Part shown: positions 40,224-54,882 of the stretch, piece after piece
Numbering within the stretch: the stretch's first letter is position 1
Layout: each line of letters opens with the position of its first letter
NCBI GenBank assembly: GCA_902622575.1
Contig: CACNQJ010000003.1
Location: forward strand, 1-64,000
Origin: an uncultured Bacteroidota bacterium
GTDB lineage: Bacteria > Bacteroidota > Bacteroidia > Flavobacteriales > Flavobacteriaceae
Length of the DNA stretch: 64,000 nt
Direction of reading: 5' to 3'
Made by a program: the position numbers and the translations under genes
Notes under the pieces: model-generated
Database searches by the model: none
What the model was told of the DNA's origin: nothing
Seen by the model: the letters and a program-made list of their open reading frames with translations, nothing else

Positions 40224-41744
40224 TTATTCGAGTTCAAGTTTTTCAGCCTTTTTTTTGTTGTTTCCCAAAATTTCATCATATCTAGCAATCATTTCATTTA
40301 ATTTTTCGGGATTACTTTTTGACAAATCATTTTGTTGAGAAATATCTTCATCTAAATTGAATAATAAATAGTCTTTTGAATTACCCAACTCTATATTAAC
40401 TCTAGGATTTGTTGCAGGAAGATTATAAGGTGGAATCATTACCCAATTGTTTTGTCTAAATGCTGTTCTCGAGGTTGCTTCAATAACAAGTTCATCTCTT
40501 CCTTTTCCTGAATTTTCAAAAAATACACTGGACAAATCAACTCCATCTTTGGATTTTGTATCTGAACCTAAAAGTGATGAAAATGAATTTAAGAAATCGA
40601 TTTGAGTTACTACTTCATCAGAGACTTGTGGTTTGATTTTTCCTTTCCAATAAGTAATAAAAGGGACTCTTGTTCCAGCTTCATACAGACTGTATTTACC
40701 TCCCCTTAAATTTCCAGCCGGAGTATGGTCTCCCAACTTTTCGACAGCATCATCATAGTAGCCATCGTTTAAAACTGGACCGTTATCACTAGAAATAATT
40801 ATAATTGTATTTTCAAGAATACCATTTTTCTCCAAATAATCATACATTTCTCCAATACACCAATCTGCTTCTTTAATTACATCACCTCTTGGACCCATTC
40901 CTGAAGTTCCTTCAAATCTTGGATGAGGCGTTCTAGGTACATGTGGTTGTTGAAGTGAGTAAAAAAGGAAGAAAGGTTTGTCTTTAACTGTATCTAAATA
41001 TTCTTTTGCTTTATTTATAAATTCATCAGCCATATCAATATCACTCCATTTTGCTTTTTCACCACCTTTCATGTATCCAATTCTTGGAACACCATTAACA
41101 ATCGCCTTGTTATGACCATGATGCCATTTCATTGTCAATAATTCAGGGTTTTTGGTACCACTTGGCAAACCATAATCATCATTTCCAAAATTAATTTCAA
41201 TTGGGTCATTAGGGTCCAGGTTCACAACATTTCCATTTTCAATGTATACAGTGGGAACTCTATCTTGTGTATCAGCCATAATATAAGAGTGATCAAAACC
41301 AACTTCATTTGGACCAGGTTTAATCAAGCTGTTGTAATCAACAGGGCCACCTTTGCCAAGTCCTAAGTGCCATTTTCCAACAACACCTGTTTCATAACCT
41401 AATGATTTAAACATTTTTGGTAAAGTCATTTCACTTTCATCAATTATCAAATTTCCACCTGTTATAATTTTAGCTCTTTTATTTCTCCATGGGTAGGTAC
41501 CAGTCATCAAAGCATATCTACTAGGACTACATGTTGCTGAACTCGCATATCCATTAGTAAATCTAATTCCTCCATTTGCAATATTATCAATGTTTGGAGT
41601 CTCTAAAGTTCCAGATTCATATGAACTAACATCACCATAACCTAAATCATCTAAATAAATAAGAACGACGTTGGGTTGTACATTTTTTTCATTTCCACAG
41701 GAGTAAAAAAGTAGGAAAAATAGTAGTAGAAATTTTGCTTTCAT
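40224..41744 (-). CDS. Sulfatase (S1 family, CSPSR), lipoprotein
   Basis: Type I sulfatase removing sulfate esters from a glycan. Seen: lipoprotein signal (MKAKFLLLFFLLFYSC), metal site VVLIYLDDLGYGD, formylglycine motif ATCSPSRYALMTG (Cys about residue 72), GVVGKWHLGLG and IIISSDNGP. The region LGDHTPAGNLRGGKYSLYEAGTRVP resembles GALNS-type (galactose/GalNAc-6-sulfate) enzymes of subfamily S1_15; the subfamily is a weak call. It is 506 aa, first gene of the sulfatase-galE-galK operon, divergent from the next sulfatase with only 41 bases between the starts. Confidence 0.92.
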   Translation of the reverse strand: MKAKFLLLFFLLFYSCGNEKNVQPNVVLIYLDDLGYGDVSSYESGTLETPNIDNIANGGIRFTNGYASSATCSPSRYALMTGTYPWRNKRAKIITGGNLIIDESEMTLPKMFKSLGYETGVVGKWHLGLGKGGPVDYNSLIKPGPNEVGFDHSYIMADTQDRVPTVYIENGNVVNLDPNDPIEINFGNDDYGLPSGTKNPELLTMKWHHGHNKAIVNGVPRIGYMKGGEKAKWSDIDMADEFINKAKEYLDTVKDKPFFLFYSLQQPHVPRTPHPRFEGTSGMGPRGDVIKEADWCIGEMYDYLEKNGILENTIIIISSDNGPVLNDGYYDDAVEKLGDHTPAGNLRGGKYSLYEAGTRVPFITYWKGKIKPQVSDEVVTQIDFLNSFSSLLGSDTKSKDGVDLSSVFFENSGKGRDELVIEATSRTAFRQNNWVMIPPYNLPATNPRVNIELGNSKDYLLFNLDEDISQQNDLSKSNPEKLNEMIARYDEILGNNKKKAEKLELE

Positions 41745-41785
41745 AATAATTTATATTTTAGTTGGATAATACAATTACTAACTTA

Positions 41786-43222
41786 ATGAAAAATACAATT
41801 TTTCTTATATGCTTATTTCTTTTTTCTTGTAATTCTCAGAAAAATGACTTACCAAATGTAATTATCATTTTTGCTGATGACCTTGGTTATAATGATATAA
41901 GTTTTCATGGAACAAGTGATATTAGTACACCAAACATTGATGATATTGGAAATAATGGTGTTTTTTTTACGAGTGGATATTTAACTACTCCATTTTGCTC
42001 ACCAAGCAGGGCTGGTTTAATAACCGGTCGATATCCAGATTATTTTGGATATGGAAGAAATATTTTGTTTGCTCCAAAAGATCCAAATATGGGTTTACCA
42101 ATTTCGGAGTTTACGATGGCAGACCTTTTCAAAACAAAAGATTATAAAACAGGTGTTATTGGAAAGTGGCACTTGGGAGCACATGAGTCACTAAGACCTA
42201 ATAAACGTGGTTTTGATGAATTTTTTGGTCACCTTACAGGTGGACACAGATATTTGCCTCAGGATTTAACCCTCCATGATGAAACAGAGGTTAAAGCCCA
42301 TAATCAAGCTTATCGTACCAAAATTTTAAGAAACAATATTAGAGTTGAGATAGATGAATATTTAACTGATGAATTTAGTAATGAGGCTGTAAAATTCATT
42401 GAAAATAATTCAGATAAACCTTTCTTTTTGTACTTACCTTACAATGCTCCTCATGGTCCAATTCAGGCACCAGATGAATATGTCGATAGATTCCCAAATA
42501 TTAAAAATCCATTGAGAAAAATTTATGCTGGTATGATTAGTTCAATGGATGATGGAGTGGGTAAAATAGTTGATAAATTAAAAGAAGAAAATATCTACGA
42601 TAATACTATTGTATTTTTTCTATCTGATAATGGTGCACCCAAAAAAAGATGGACAGAAAAAGATGGAGCCAATTCACCTTTTAGTGGTTACAAAGGAAGT
42701 GATCTAGGTGAGGGTGGTGTAAGAACACCATTTTTTATGCAATGGCCAAACAAAATAGAGGCTAAAACTAAGTATGATAATCCAGTAAGTTCGTTTGATA
42801 TTTTTGCAACCATAAAATCAATTATTAATCCTGATTTAAAATTGCCAAATCAAATTCATGGAAAAAATATTTTACCATATGTTCTGGGTGAAAAAGCTGG
42901 TGTACCGCACGAAAGTCTATTTTGGAAAATTAATGGTGATTTCAAAATTGTAGACAATGACACAGTTCGTGGTAAAGACAGGTTTGCAGTGAGATACAAA
43001 AATTATAAAATGATTATTGATAAAGAAGGAAACAATTTCCTTTATGACCTTGACAATGATATCTCTGAAAAAAATAATATTGCTTCAGAATTCCCTCAAA
43101 TTGCGAGTGAACTAAGACAAAAAATTGATGATTGGAATAAAAAAACCATCCATCCAGTTTTTTTAGGACTTGCTAATAATCAACTTTACAATAAATTAAA
43201 TCCAGACCGTTTTAAATATTAA
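41786..43222 (+). CDS. Sulfatase (S1 family, CSPSR), lipoprotein
   Basis: Type I sulfatase. Seen: lipoprotein signal (MKNTIFLICLFLFSC), VIIIFADDLGYND, formylglycine motif PFCSPSRAGLITGRYP, VIGKWHLGAH and FFLSDNGAP, then GYKGSDLGEGGVRTPFFMQWP. I place the start at the ATG at 41786; the ORF-track TTG at 41762 puts eight residues in front of the signal peptide. The length is 478 aa. The arrangement resembles carrageenan/galactan-type S1_19 enzymes, but that is not certain. Its stop abuts the convergent sulfatase stop with no gap. Confidence 0.91.
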   Translation: MKNTIFLICLFLFSCNSQKNDLPNVIIIFADDLGYNDISFHGTSDISTPNIDDIGNNGVFFTSGYLTTPFCSPSRAGLITGRYPDYFGYGRNILFAPKDPNMGLPISEFTMADLFKTKDYKTGVIGKWHLGAHESLRPNKRGFDEFFGHLTGGHRYLPQDLTLHDETEVKAHNQAYRTKILRNNIRVEIDEYLTDEFSNEAVKFIENNSDKPFFLYLPYNAPHGPIQAPDEYVDRFPNIKNPLRKIYAGMISSMDDGVGKIVDKLKEENIYDNTIVFFLSDNGAPKKRWTEKDGANSPFSGYKGSDLGEGGVRTPFFMQWPNKIEAKTKYDNPVSSFDIFATIKSIINPDLKLPNQIHGKNILPYVLGEKAGVPHESLFWKINGDFKIVDNDTVRGKDRFAVRYKNYKMIIDKEGNNFLYDLDNDISEKNNIASEFPQIASELRQKIDDWNKKTIHPVFLGLANNQLYNKLNPDRFKY

Positions 43223-44711
43223 TTAAAACGGATTCATATCATTAATTTGTTCGTTCTTATTTACTTTTCCAGAGATAAAATTTTTTTCAATTAAAAACAT
43301 TAAACTATCTACATATTTTTGGTCATAATAAGGATTTAATTTGCTAGGAATTGGAGCATTTTTAGCTTTTCTCCAATTATTTAAATCCATTAATAGTTCG
43401 GTCTTTTTTTCTTTATTGATTTCAACAAGGTTTTTAGATTCTGAGATGTCTTTTTCAAGATCGTATAATTCAAATTTATTATCCTCATAATAATGATGCA
43501 ATTTCCAGTTATCTTTAATTATAACTGTGCCAGGTCTGGTTCTAAATAATGGGTCTGTTCCACTGTCGAGCTGAACTCTGTAAGGTTCTAAATAAATAGG
43601 AAAATGAAAATATAGTTCTCTCTTTTTGAGCTTTTCACCTTTAAAAATTGGAGTTAAATCTACTCCATCTAAATCAATGTTCTCTTTGTAACCCACTAAA
43701 TTTTTAATTGTAGGGTAGAAGTCTAAATTTGAAATTCTCTCGTAGGAATCTGTTTCCGCTTCAATTTTTCCTTTCCAGGAAAAAATCATTGGAACTTTAA
43801 TACCACCCTCATAATACGATCCTTTACCTGCTCTAAGAGGGTATTGGTTTGAAATTGCTCTAATTCCACCATTATCTGATGTAAATATTATTACTGTGTT
43901 TTCAGATAAATTAAGTGTATCAATTTTATCCAGTATTTTTCCTATGTTTTCATCCAAAGATTGAATCATTCCAGCGTAGTCTGGACGGTTGTGATACTCA
44001 TTAGATTCTTTGTTACTATATTTTTTTTGATAATCTGGTTTGGACTGAATTGGGGTGTGCACAGAGAAAAAAGGGACATAGGCAAAAAAATTATTTTCTT
44101 TATTTTGATCAATGAATTTAACAACTTCATCACCAATTCGATCAGTTAAATACTCTCCTTTAGGTTCATTTTCTAACTCTGGGTTTGGGTATGGTGCAAA
44201 ATAACCGCCAGGCCCTCCATGTCTATTACCACCTATGTTAACGTCAAAGCCGCTTTGCTCAGGATGGAAACCAACATCACCTAAATGCCATTTACCAAAA
44301 TGGCCATTTGTATAGCCCATCTCCTTTAGCATTTCTGGAATTACAAAAAAATCTAAGTCAAGTGTAGTTTTTGTTTCAATTGGAATTATTTTTCTTGTTT
44401 TTCTACTTCCTCTATCTGAATTTCTAACTGTATAAATTCCGTGTTCAGTATGGTATTTTCCTGAAAGCATTGTTGCTCTGCTAGGCGCACAATTAGCAGA
44501 TGAAGCATAACCATTGTAAAATGTCATGCCTGATTTTGAAAGTTTATCAATATTCGGTGTCTCATAGTATTCTGATCCCATGTATGAAAGATCAGACCAC
44601 CCTAAATCATCTGCTACAATTAAAATAATATTTGGCTTGTCTAAGCTTTCATTATTACATGAGTAAAGAAGCATTAAAAGCAGTAAAAAACTTAGTTTTT
44701 TAATTATTTGA

Positions 44712-44719
<8 letters not shown>
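43223..44719 (-). CDS. Sulfatase (S1 family, CAPSR), lipoprotein
   Basis: Type I sulfatase. Seen: lipoprotein signal (FLLLLMLLYSC), IILIVADDLGWSDLSYMGS, formylglycine motif ANCAPSRATMLSG, NGHFGKWHLGD, the segment GGPGGYFAPYPNPELENEPKGEYLTDRI, and IIFTSDNGG. It shares the same layout with the sulfatase at 55.3 kb (GGYYTPYKNPKLEDGPEGEYLTDRL), so the two belong to one subfamily, perhaps S1_16. It is 498 aa; its start overlaps the end of the 44.7-46.6 kb sulfatase by 8 bases. Confidence 0.92.
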
Positions 44720-49767
<5,048 letters not shown>

Positions 49768-49773
49768 TTCAAG

Positions 49774-49793
49774 CAATATTATCAACAATATTG
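49774..49793. promoter_or_regulatory. Inverted repeat CAATATT-N6-AATATTG before susC
   Basis: A perfect 7-bp inverted repeat (49774-49780 and 49787-49793, spacer ATCAAC). Its right arm ends in the TTG that serves as the candidate -33 box of susC. The half-site CAATAT/ATATTG also occurs in the dyad at 46.6 kb. Possible operator; a weak terminator for GH2 without a T run is the alternative. Confidence 0.35.
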
Positions 49794-49820
49794 TGTTAAT
49801 TCTTTCAAGAAATAATTTTG
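49791..49820 (+). promoter_or_regulatory. Candidate susC promoter (TTG-N19-TAATTTTG)
   Basis: TTG at 49791-49793 and TAATTTTG at 49813-49820 are 19 bases apart, an exact match to the Bacteroidota TTG-N17-23-TAnnTTTG consensus. Leader about 55 bases. The best promoter in the window by sequence. Confidence 0.6.
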
Positions 49821-49879
49821 TAGAAATGTCATTTTTTAATTATTTTGGTTAAAATAACAACAAACTAAAAAGAATTATT

Positions 49880-52800
49880 ATGGATATTAAACGTATTGTA
49901 AGTTCAGTCCTATTGATTGCCTTTTTATTTTCAACCAATCTCATCTATTCGCAGAATATTGTCAGTGGATCTGTTTCAGATTCCGAAGGTAATGCTTTGC
50001 CTGGGGTCAGTATTGTTGAAAAAGGAACATCAAATGGAACCGTTTCAGATTTTGACGGTAATTTTAAATTAAATGTTGAGGATGCTGCTACTCTAGTATT
50101 CTCGTACATAGGCTACCTAACTCAAGAAATTGGCGCTTCTGCAACAATGAATGTAGTTATGGATGAGGATGTATCTAAATTGGAGGAGGTAGTTGTAGTT
50201 GGTTATGGTACACAACAAAAAAAGACATTAACAGGTTCTGTTGCCTCTATTTCAGGTGAAGAAATTAATTTAAGACCCGCTCCCAATACTAGCCAATTGT
50301 TAATGGGACAAGCTGCTGGTCTTTCAGTAAGGTCTGGCTCAGGATTACCGGGGGAAGATTTTGCCACATTAAGAATAAGGAATTTTGAGGCACCGCTAAT
50401 AATTGTTGATGGAATAGTAGCCACCTTTGGACAGGTTGACCCAAATGATATTGAAAATATTTCTATCCTAAAAGACGCTGCTGCATCAATTTATGGAGCA
50501 AGAGCAGGTAATGGTGTTATTCTTATAACAACTAAAAGAGGAACCGACAGAGGAGAGGGTGCTAAATTTATTTACAATGGGACGGCTTCTTGGTCAGGAC
50601 TTACTTTTGAGCCTAGAACATTAAACGCTAACCAGTATGTAGATTTGGCTTACAACGAACAAGGTCAGCCGTTGGCTGATTTAATGCCACCATACCTAGC
50701 TTGGGATAACGAAAGAAAGCAGGTTTATGATTCTACAACAGGTGAGGACTTTGCGGGTAATGATTGGAGAGACTTGATATATAATGACTGGCAATTACAA
50801 ACTCAGCATAATTTAAGTGCTCGTGGAAGAAGTAAAGATATTGGATATTTTATTTCATTAGGTTTCACCGACACTGAGAGTCAATTAGAGGGAGCGGATT
50901 ATACTCACACGCGTTACAATATTAGGTCAAACTTAGATGTTAATTTAACAGACAATTTGACTGCAAAGCTAGATCTTGCATATTTTCAAACAACTCTTGA
51001 TAAAGCTAATTTTCAAACACAAACACTTTACACAAGATTAAATTCTGGGAAACCAACATATTTATACGAGTATCCAGATCCTTCTTACCCATCTCACGCT
51101 GGTGCTGCGACAGTCTATGCACCAAATTATTTGATTAAGAAAGAATTTGCTGGTACAATAGTTAATCGTGATAATAATTTAAGAGGTGCTATTAGTCTTA
51201 CCTATGATGTACCATTTATATCTGGTATGTCAATCACAGGTTCATTAAACATGGAAGCACAGAATGAATGGAATAAAAATATCCAAAAAAGGTTTGCTGC
51301 TTATAACTATGATCCATCAACACCTGAAGTATACAGCATTTTTGGTTATGTTAACAGAGATGTAATTAGTGTAAATGCTGATAGAGATATGGAATTATTG
51401 CCCAAACTTACCGTGACTTATGATAAGGAGTGGGGAAATAACGTGTTAAACGCTTTATTTGTAGCGGAGTCAACTACTTTTAAAAGAGATTATCTAATGG
51501 GATCAAGAACTGACCCATTATCTTTTGAAGCTCCATATCTAAACTATTCATCAAGAGCTGAATTAGACAATGCTGAAATCTTCTCTGAAAGTGCTAGAAA
51601 AAGTTTTGTAGGTAGGGTTAATTACAGTCACGATGACAAATATTTATTTTCTGCTACAATGAGAGCTGATGCAACAGCAAGATACTCTGTTGAAGGTAGA
51701 TGGGGATATTTTCCAAGCCTAAGTTTTGGTTGGAGAATCTCTGAGGAGGATTTTATGAAAGATAATTCTGCTTGGAACAACTTAAAATTTAGAGCATCAT
51801 ATGGTATTATGGGTAATGATGCAGTATCAAATTTTGACTTTTTAACCGGCTATAATATTGCCAACGGATTTTATCTATACAACGGAGATCCGTATCCGAT
51901 CATTTCATCAGCTGGCCTTGCTAATGCTCTTATTACTTGGGAAACAATGAAAATTGCTAACCTGGGGCTCGAAGGAACTCTTTGGGATGGTGGTTTAGGA
52001 TTTGAACTAGATGTATTTTACAGATTAAGAGAAGATATTTTAGCTATACCAACTGAGGGCGTTCCTTTTAACTTTGGGGCTAGTCTCCCTCGAACAAACC
52101 TAAACACAAGGGATAATAGAGGTTTTGATCTAATGCTTAAGCACCAAGGAAAAATTGGAGCAGTTCGTTATGAAATCAATCCAATGGTCTCATGGTCAAG
52201 AGGAAAATATGTTTCTTGGGATGAAAATATACTCCCTACGGAAGGTGTAGATTCTGCAACTGCAGCTGCAAATGCCCTTTTTAATGCAAGATATTCAAGA
52301 ACTGGTCAATGGGATGACAACCAGTGGGGATTCAATACAACTGGATTCTTCACCTCTCAAAACCAAATTGATAACCATCCAGTTGATGCAGATAATGCCG
52401 GAAACCAAACTGTGATTGTTGGAGATTTAATTTTTGTTGATCAAAATGGTGATGGTTTAATTGATTGGAAAGATCAAGTTATAATTGGTAAGGGTGGAAT
52501 GCCAAAATGGAACTTCAGTTCTTGGACTAATGCAAGATGGGGTCAATGGAGTGTGAGTGCTCTATGGCAAGGTGCTGCTGGATATTCAATTCAATTTGGT
52601 GGACCACAGAGTTGGCAGGGATTAAATAGTCATCAAGCTATTCCTACAGTTAATGCTTACGAAAACAGGTCAGTAAAAGGTCCAAATGGCGATGTTGAAA
52701 TATTAAGGAAATTCCCACCAGCAAATAACACCGGTGGTGTTCCTGCAATTAGTAATAGAGCCAATGATTTTACAAGGATTGATGCTGTATACTTAAGATT

Positions 52801-53014
52801 AAAAACATTAAATATTGGTTACAATATTCCAAAAAGTGTCACTGATAATTTAGGAATTGATGGCCTTCAAATATACATTGCTGGTAACAATGTATTTACA
52901 ATAGATAATCTAGATGTATGGTCTGGATATTATGACCCAGAAGTTACTGGTAGCCATCAAAGTAGGTATCCAACTACAAAATCATGGACTACTGGTTTAA
53001 AGGTTAATTTTTAA
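49880..53014 (+). CDS. susC: SusC/RagA-family TonB-linked outer membrane transporter
   Basis: Outer membrane importer of oligosaccharides, working with the SusD lipoprotein as lid. Seen: signal peptide, CarboxypepD_reg-like domain (VSGSVSDSEGNALPGVSIVEKGTSNGTVSD), LEEVVVVGYGTQQKK at residue 101, plug domain to about 221 (VDPNDIENISILKDAAASIYG), then a 22-strand-type barrel ending in KSWTTGLKVNF. It is 1044 aa, in family range. Plug residues 159-221 are about two-thirds identical by eye to the plug-only lipoprotein encoded after susD. Confidence 0.95.
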   Translation: MDIKRIVSSVLLIAFLFSTNLIYSQNIVSGSVSDSEGNALPGVSIVEKGTSNGTVSDFDGNFKLNVEDAATLVFSYIGYLTQEIGASATMNVVMDEDVSKLEEVVVVGYGTQQKKTLTGSVASISGEEINLRPAPNTSQLLMGQAAGLSVRSGSGLPGEDFATLRIRNFEAPLIIVDGIVATFGQVDPNDIENISILKDAAASIYGARAGNGVILITTKRGTDRGEGAKFIYNGTASWSGLTFEPRTLNANQYVDLAYNEQGQPLADLMPPYLAWDNERKQVYDSTTGEDFAGNDWRDLIYNDWQLQTQHNLSARGRSKDIGYFISLGFTDTESQLEGADYTHTRYNIRSNLDVNLTDNLTAKLDLAYFQTTLDKANFQTQTLYTRLNSGKPTYLYEYPDPSYPSHAGAATVYAPNYLIKKEFAGTIVNRDNNLRGAISLTYDVPFISGMSITGSLNMEAQNEWNKNIQKRFAAYNYDPSTPEVYSIFGYVNRDVISVNADRDMELLPKLTVTYDKEWGNNVLNALFVAESTTFKRDYLMGSRTDPLSFEAPYLNYSSRAELDNAEIFSESARKSFVGRVNYSHDDKYLFSATMRADATARYSVEGRWGYFPSLSFGWRISEEDFMKDNSAWNNLKFRASYGIMGNDAVSNFDFLTGYNIANGFYLYNGDPYPIISSAGLANALITWETMKIANLGLEGTLWDGGLGFELDVFYRLREDILAIPTEGVPFNFGASLPRTNLNTRDNRGFDLMLKHQGKIGAVRYEINPMVSWSRGKYVSWDENILPTEGVDSATAAANALFNARYSRTGQWDDNQWGFNTTGFFTSQNQIDNHPVDADNAGNQTVIVGDLIFVDQNGDGLIDWKDQVIIGKGGMPKWNFSSWTNARWGQWSVSALWQGAAGYSIQFGGPQSWQGLNSHQAIPTVNAYENRSVKGPNGDVEILRKFPPANNTGGVPAISNRANDFTRIDAVYLRLKTLNIGYNIPKSVTDNLGIDGLQIYIAGNNVFTIDNLDVWSGYYDPEVTGSHQSRYPTTKSWTTGLKVNF

Positions 53015-53045
53015 AAATAAATAAATAATTAAATTGCTATAAATA

Positions 53046-54812
53046 ATGAATAAAATAATAAAAACAATTTGCTTTGTTCTTCCAATGATGCTTTTTGTAG
53101 GATGTGCTGATTTAGATTTGCTTCCTACAAACATGATTGCTGAGGACGCTGTTAAAAATGATCCAAAATTAGTTGAGGCATTTTTAACAAAAATTTACCA
53201 TCAAACTCGATGGGAAACCAATGACCACAGAGGTCAAAGGGATGGTAGTCACATGAATGACAAACACTGGAGATTTTATGATTGGGTCGTTGGAGGTGAA
53301 GGAACATTAATGGCACCGTGGCAGAGAGTTGTAGGTGTTTCAGCACAGGTTCCAAATAATGGTGGAGCTAATGAGGCTGCTAATTATTGGGCATATGGAA
53401 ACATTAGATCTGCTAATGAGATTATCGAAATACTTAATGATGCCACTTTTGATCCGACCACAGTTTCCCAACAAATTGGCGAGGCTAAATTTCTTAGAGC
53501 TTTTATGTATCTAGAAATGGCAAAAAGGTATGGTGGGGTGCCATTAGAATTAGTACCAAAACAACTTGATGCATCATATGATGAATTGATGACACCAAGA
53601 TCTACGTTACAGGACACCTATGATCAAATCATTGCTGATTGTGATGCTGCAATTGCGGCTCTCCCTGGTGAAGCCATGGTTGGAAAAGCCACTAAGTGGG
53701 CTGCGCATGCTTTAAAAAGTAGGGCTGCACTTTATGCTGCAAGAATTGCAAAATATCATCCACAATCTGCAGACGGATTAACATCAATTCCTGCAAGTTT
53801 GGCAACTGGATATTACACGATGTCGCATGCATCAGCAAGTGCTATTATTGACAGTGGAAAACATCCATTACACAGGGGTGGTGGCACTTATCAAAAGACA
53901 TTTTCTGAGGTTTTAACCAAAGAAGGTAATAGCGAACAAATCTTTGTAACACAATACGATGTAGGTTTAGGTAAGACACATCAGCACGGCTACTTCTCAA
54001 TGCCTGATGGTTTTAAAGCAGGTTGGGGTTCTAACATCCATATTTATGAAGCGTCTGTTGAAAGGTTCGAATACAAGGATGGAACGCCTGGAAATAAAAA
54101 CAGAAAATTATTTAACAACAAAACCTTCTTTGATATTGAAGAAGTGGTTTATAAAAAAGATCCCAGATATTTAGCAAAAGCATGGACACCTGAGGAGGTT
54201 TATGATGGTAGAAGTGTTTGGTTTCATGACAACACAGTTGGACCAAGTAATCCAAATGTAAAAGGAAGAGGCGGAGATGTTGCACCTAGAAGAGCTCCAC
54301 CAAGAAATAGAAATAGGGGTGGTAGACTCGCTCAACATAGAGTTCCACTTGATGGAAGTTATACATATATTGCATATAATAATGATGGAATGGATTATGT
54401 AGTTTTCAGAACCGGGGAAATGTATCTAAATGGTGCTGAGGCTGCTTTTGAAATTGGTAAACCAATTAGAGCAAAACAACTTCTTAATGCTGTTAGAAAC
54501 AGAGTTGGTATGCCACCTAAACAGCAGCTAACTTTGGATATAATTAAGAATGAGAGATTTTGTGAGTTATTTGGTGAAAATCACCACCTAACTGACCTTA
54601 AAACGTGGAGAGATGCTGAAGCTTCAATTCATATGAAACCTAAATGGGGTATAAAGTGGTATAGAAGAGCTAGTGATGGAATGTATAAAGCAAGAAGATG
54701 GAGATGGAATTTCTCTCAGAATACTCCTTTCTTACCAAAAATGTATTGGCTTCCAATAGGAAATGGCAGGATTGCTGATAATCCTAATTTAGTTGAGAAT
54801 CCTGGATATTAG
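53046..54812 (+). CDS. susD: SusD/RagB-family outer membrane glycan-binding lipoprotein
   Basis: Surface lipoprotein that captures glycan and closes over SusC. Seen: lipoprotein signal (ICFVLPMMLFVGC), TPR-like core (ANEIIEILNDA, GEAKFLRAFMYLEMAKRYGGVPLEL), RSTLQDTYDQIIADCDAAIAAL, and the C-terminal ending RAKQLLNAVRNRVGMP...NERFCELFGE...LPIGNGRIADNPNLVENPGY. It is 588 aa. Odd point: residues 407-432 are an Arg-rich, low-complexity insert (eight Arg, for example RRAPPRNRNRGGR), and the region near residue 545 reads YKARRWRWNF. These basic patches would suit a sulfated ligand; that is inference. Confidence 0.94.
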   Translation: MNKIIKTICFVLPMMLFVGCADLDLLPTNMIAEDAVKNDPKLVEAFLTKIYHQTRWETNDHRGQRDGSHMNDKHWRFYDWVVGGEGTLMAPWQRVVGVSAQVPNNGGANEAANYWAYGNIRSANEIIEILNDATFDPTTVSQQIGEAKFLRAFMYLEMAKRYGGVPLELVPKQLDASYDELMTPRSTLQDTYDQIIADCDAAIAALPGEAMVGKATKWAAHALKSRAALYAARIAKYHPQSADGLTSIPASLATGYYTMSHASASAIIDSGKHPLHRGGGTYQKTFSEVLTKEGNSEQIFVTQYDVGLGKTHQHGYFSMPDGFKAGWGSNIHIYEASVERFEYKDGTPGNKNRKLFNNKTFFDIEEVVYKKDPRYLAKAWTPEEVYDGRSVWFHDNTVGPSNPNVKGRGGDVAPRRAPPRNRNRGGRLAQHRVPLDGSYTYIAYNNDGMDYVVFRTGEMYLNGAEAAFEIGKPIRAKQLLNAVRNRVGMPPKQQLTLDIIKNERFCELFGENHHLTDLKTWRDAEASIHMKPKWGIKWYRRASDGMYKARRWRWNFSQNTPFLPKMYWLPIGNGRIADNPNLVENPGY

Positions 54813-54840
54813 GGACAATTAATTTATTTTATTCATACAA

Positions 54841-54872
54841 AAAAGGATCTAAGAAATTGGATCCTTTTTTTT
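54841..54872 (+). terminator. Intrinsic terminator between susD and the plug lipoprotein gene
   Basis: AAAAGGATC-TAAGAAATTG-GATCCTTTT with a run of eight T. It sits inside the PUL operon, and only 10 bases separate it from the next ATG, with no TAnnTTTG box between. The downstream genes may therefore be expressed by read-through. Confidence 0.85.
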
Positions 54873-54882
54873 ATATTTAGAT

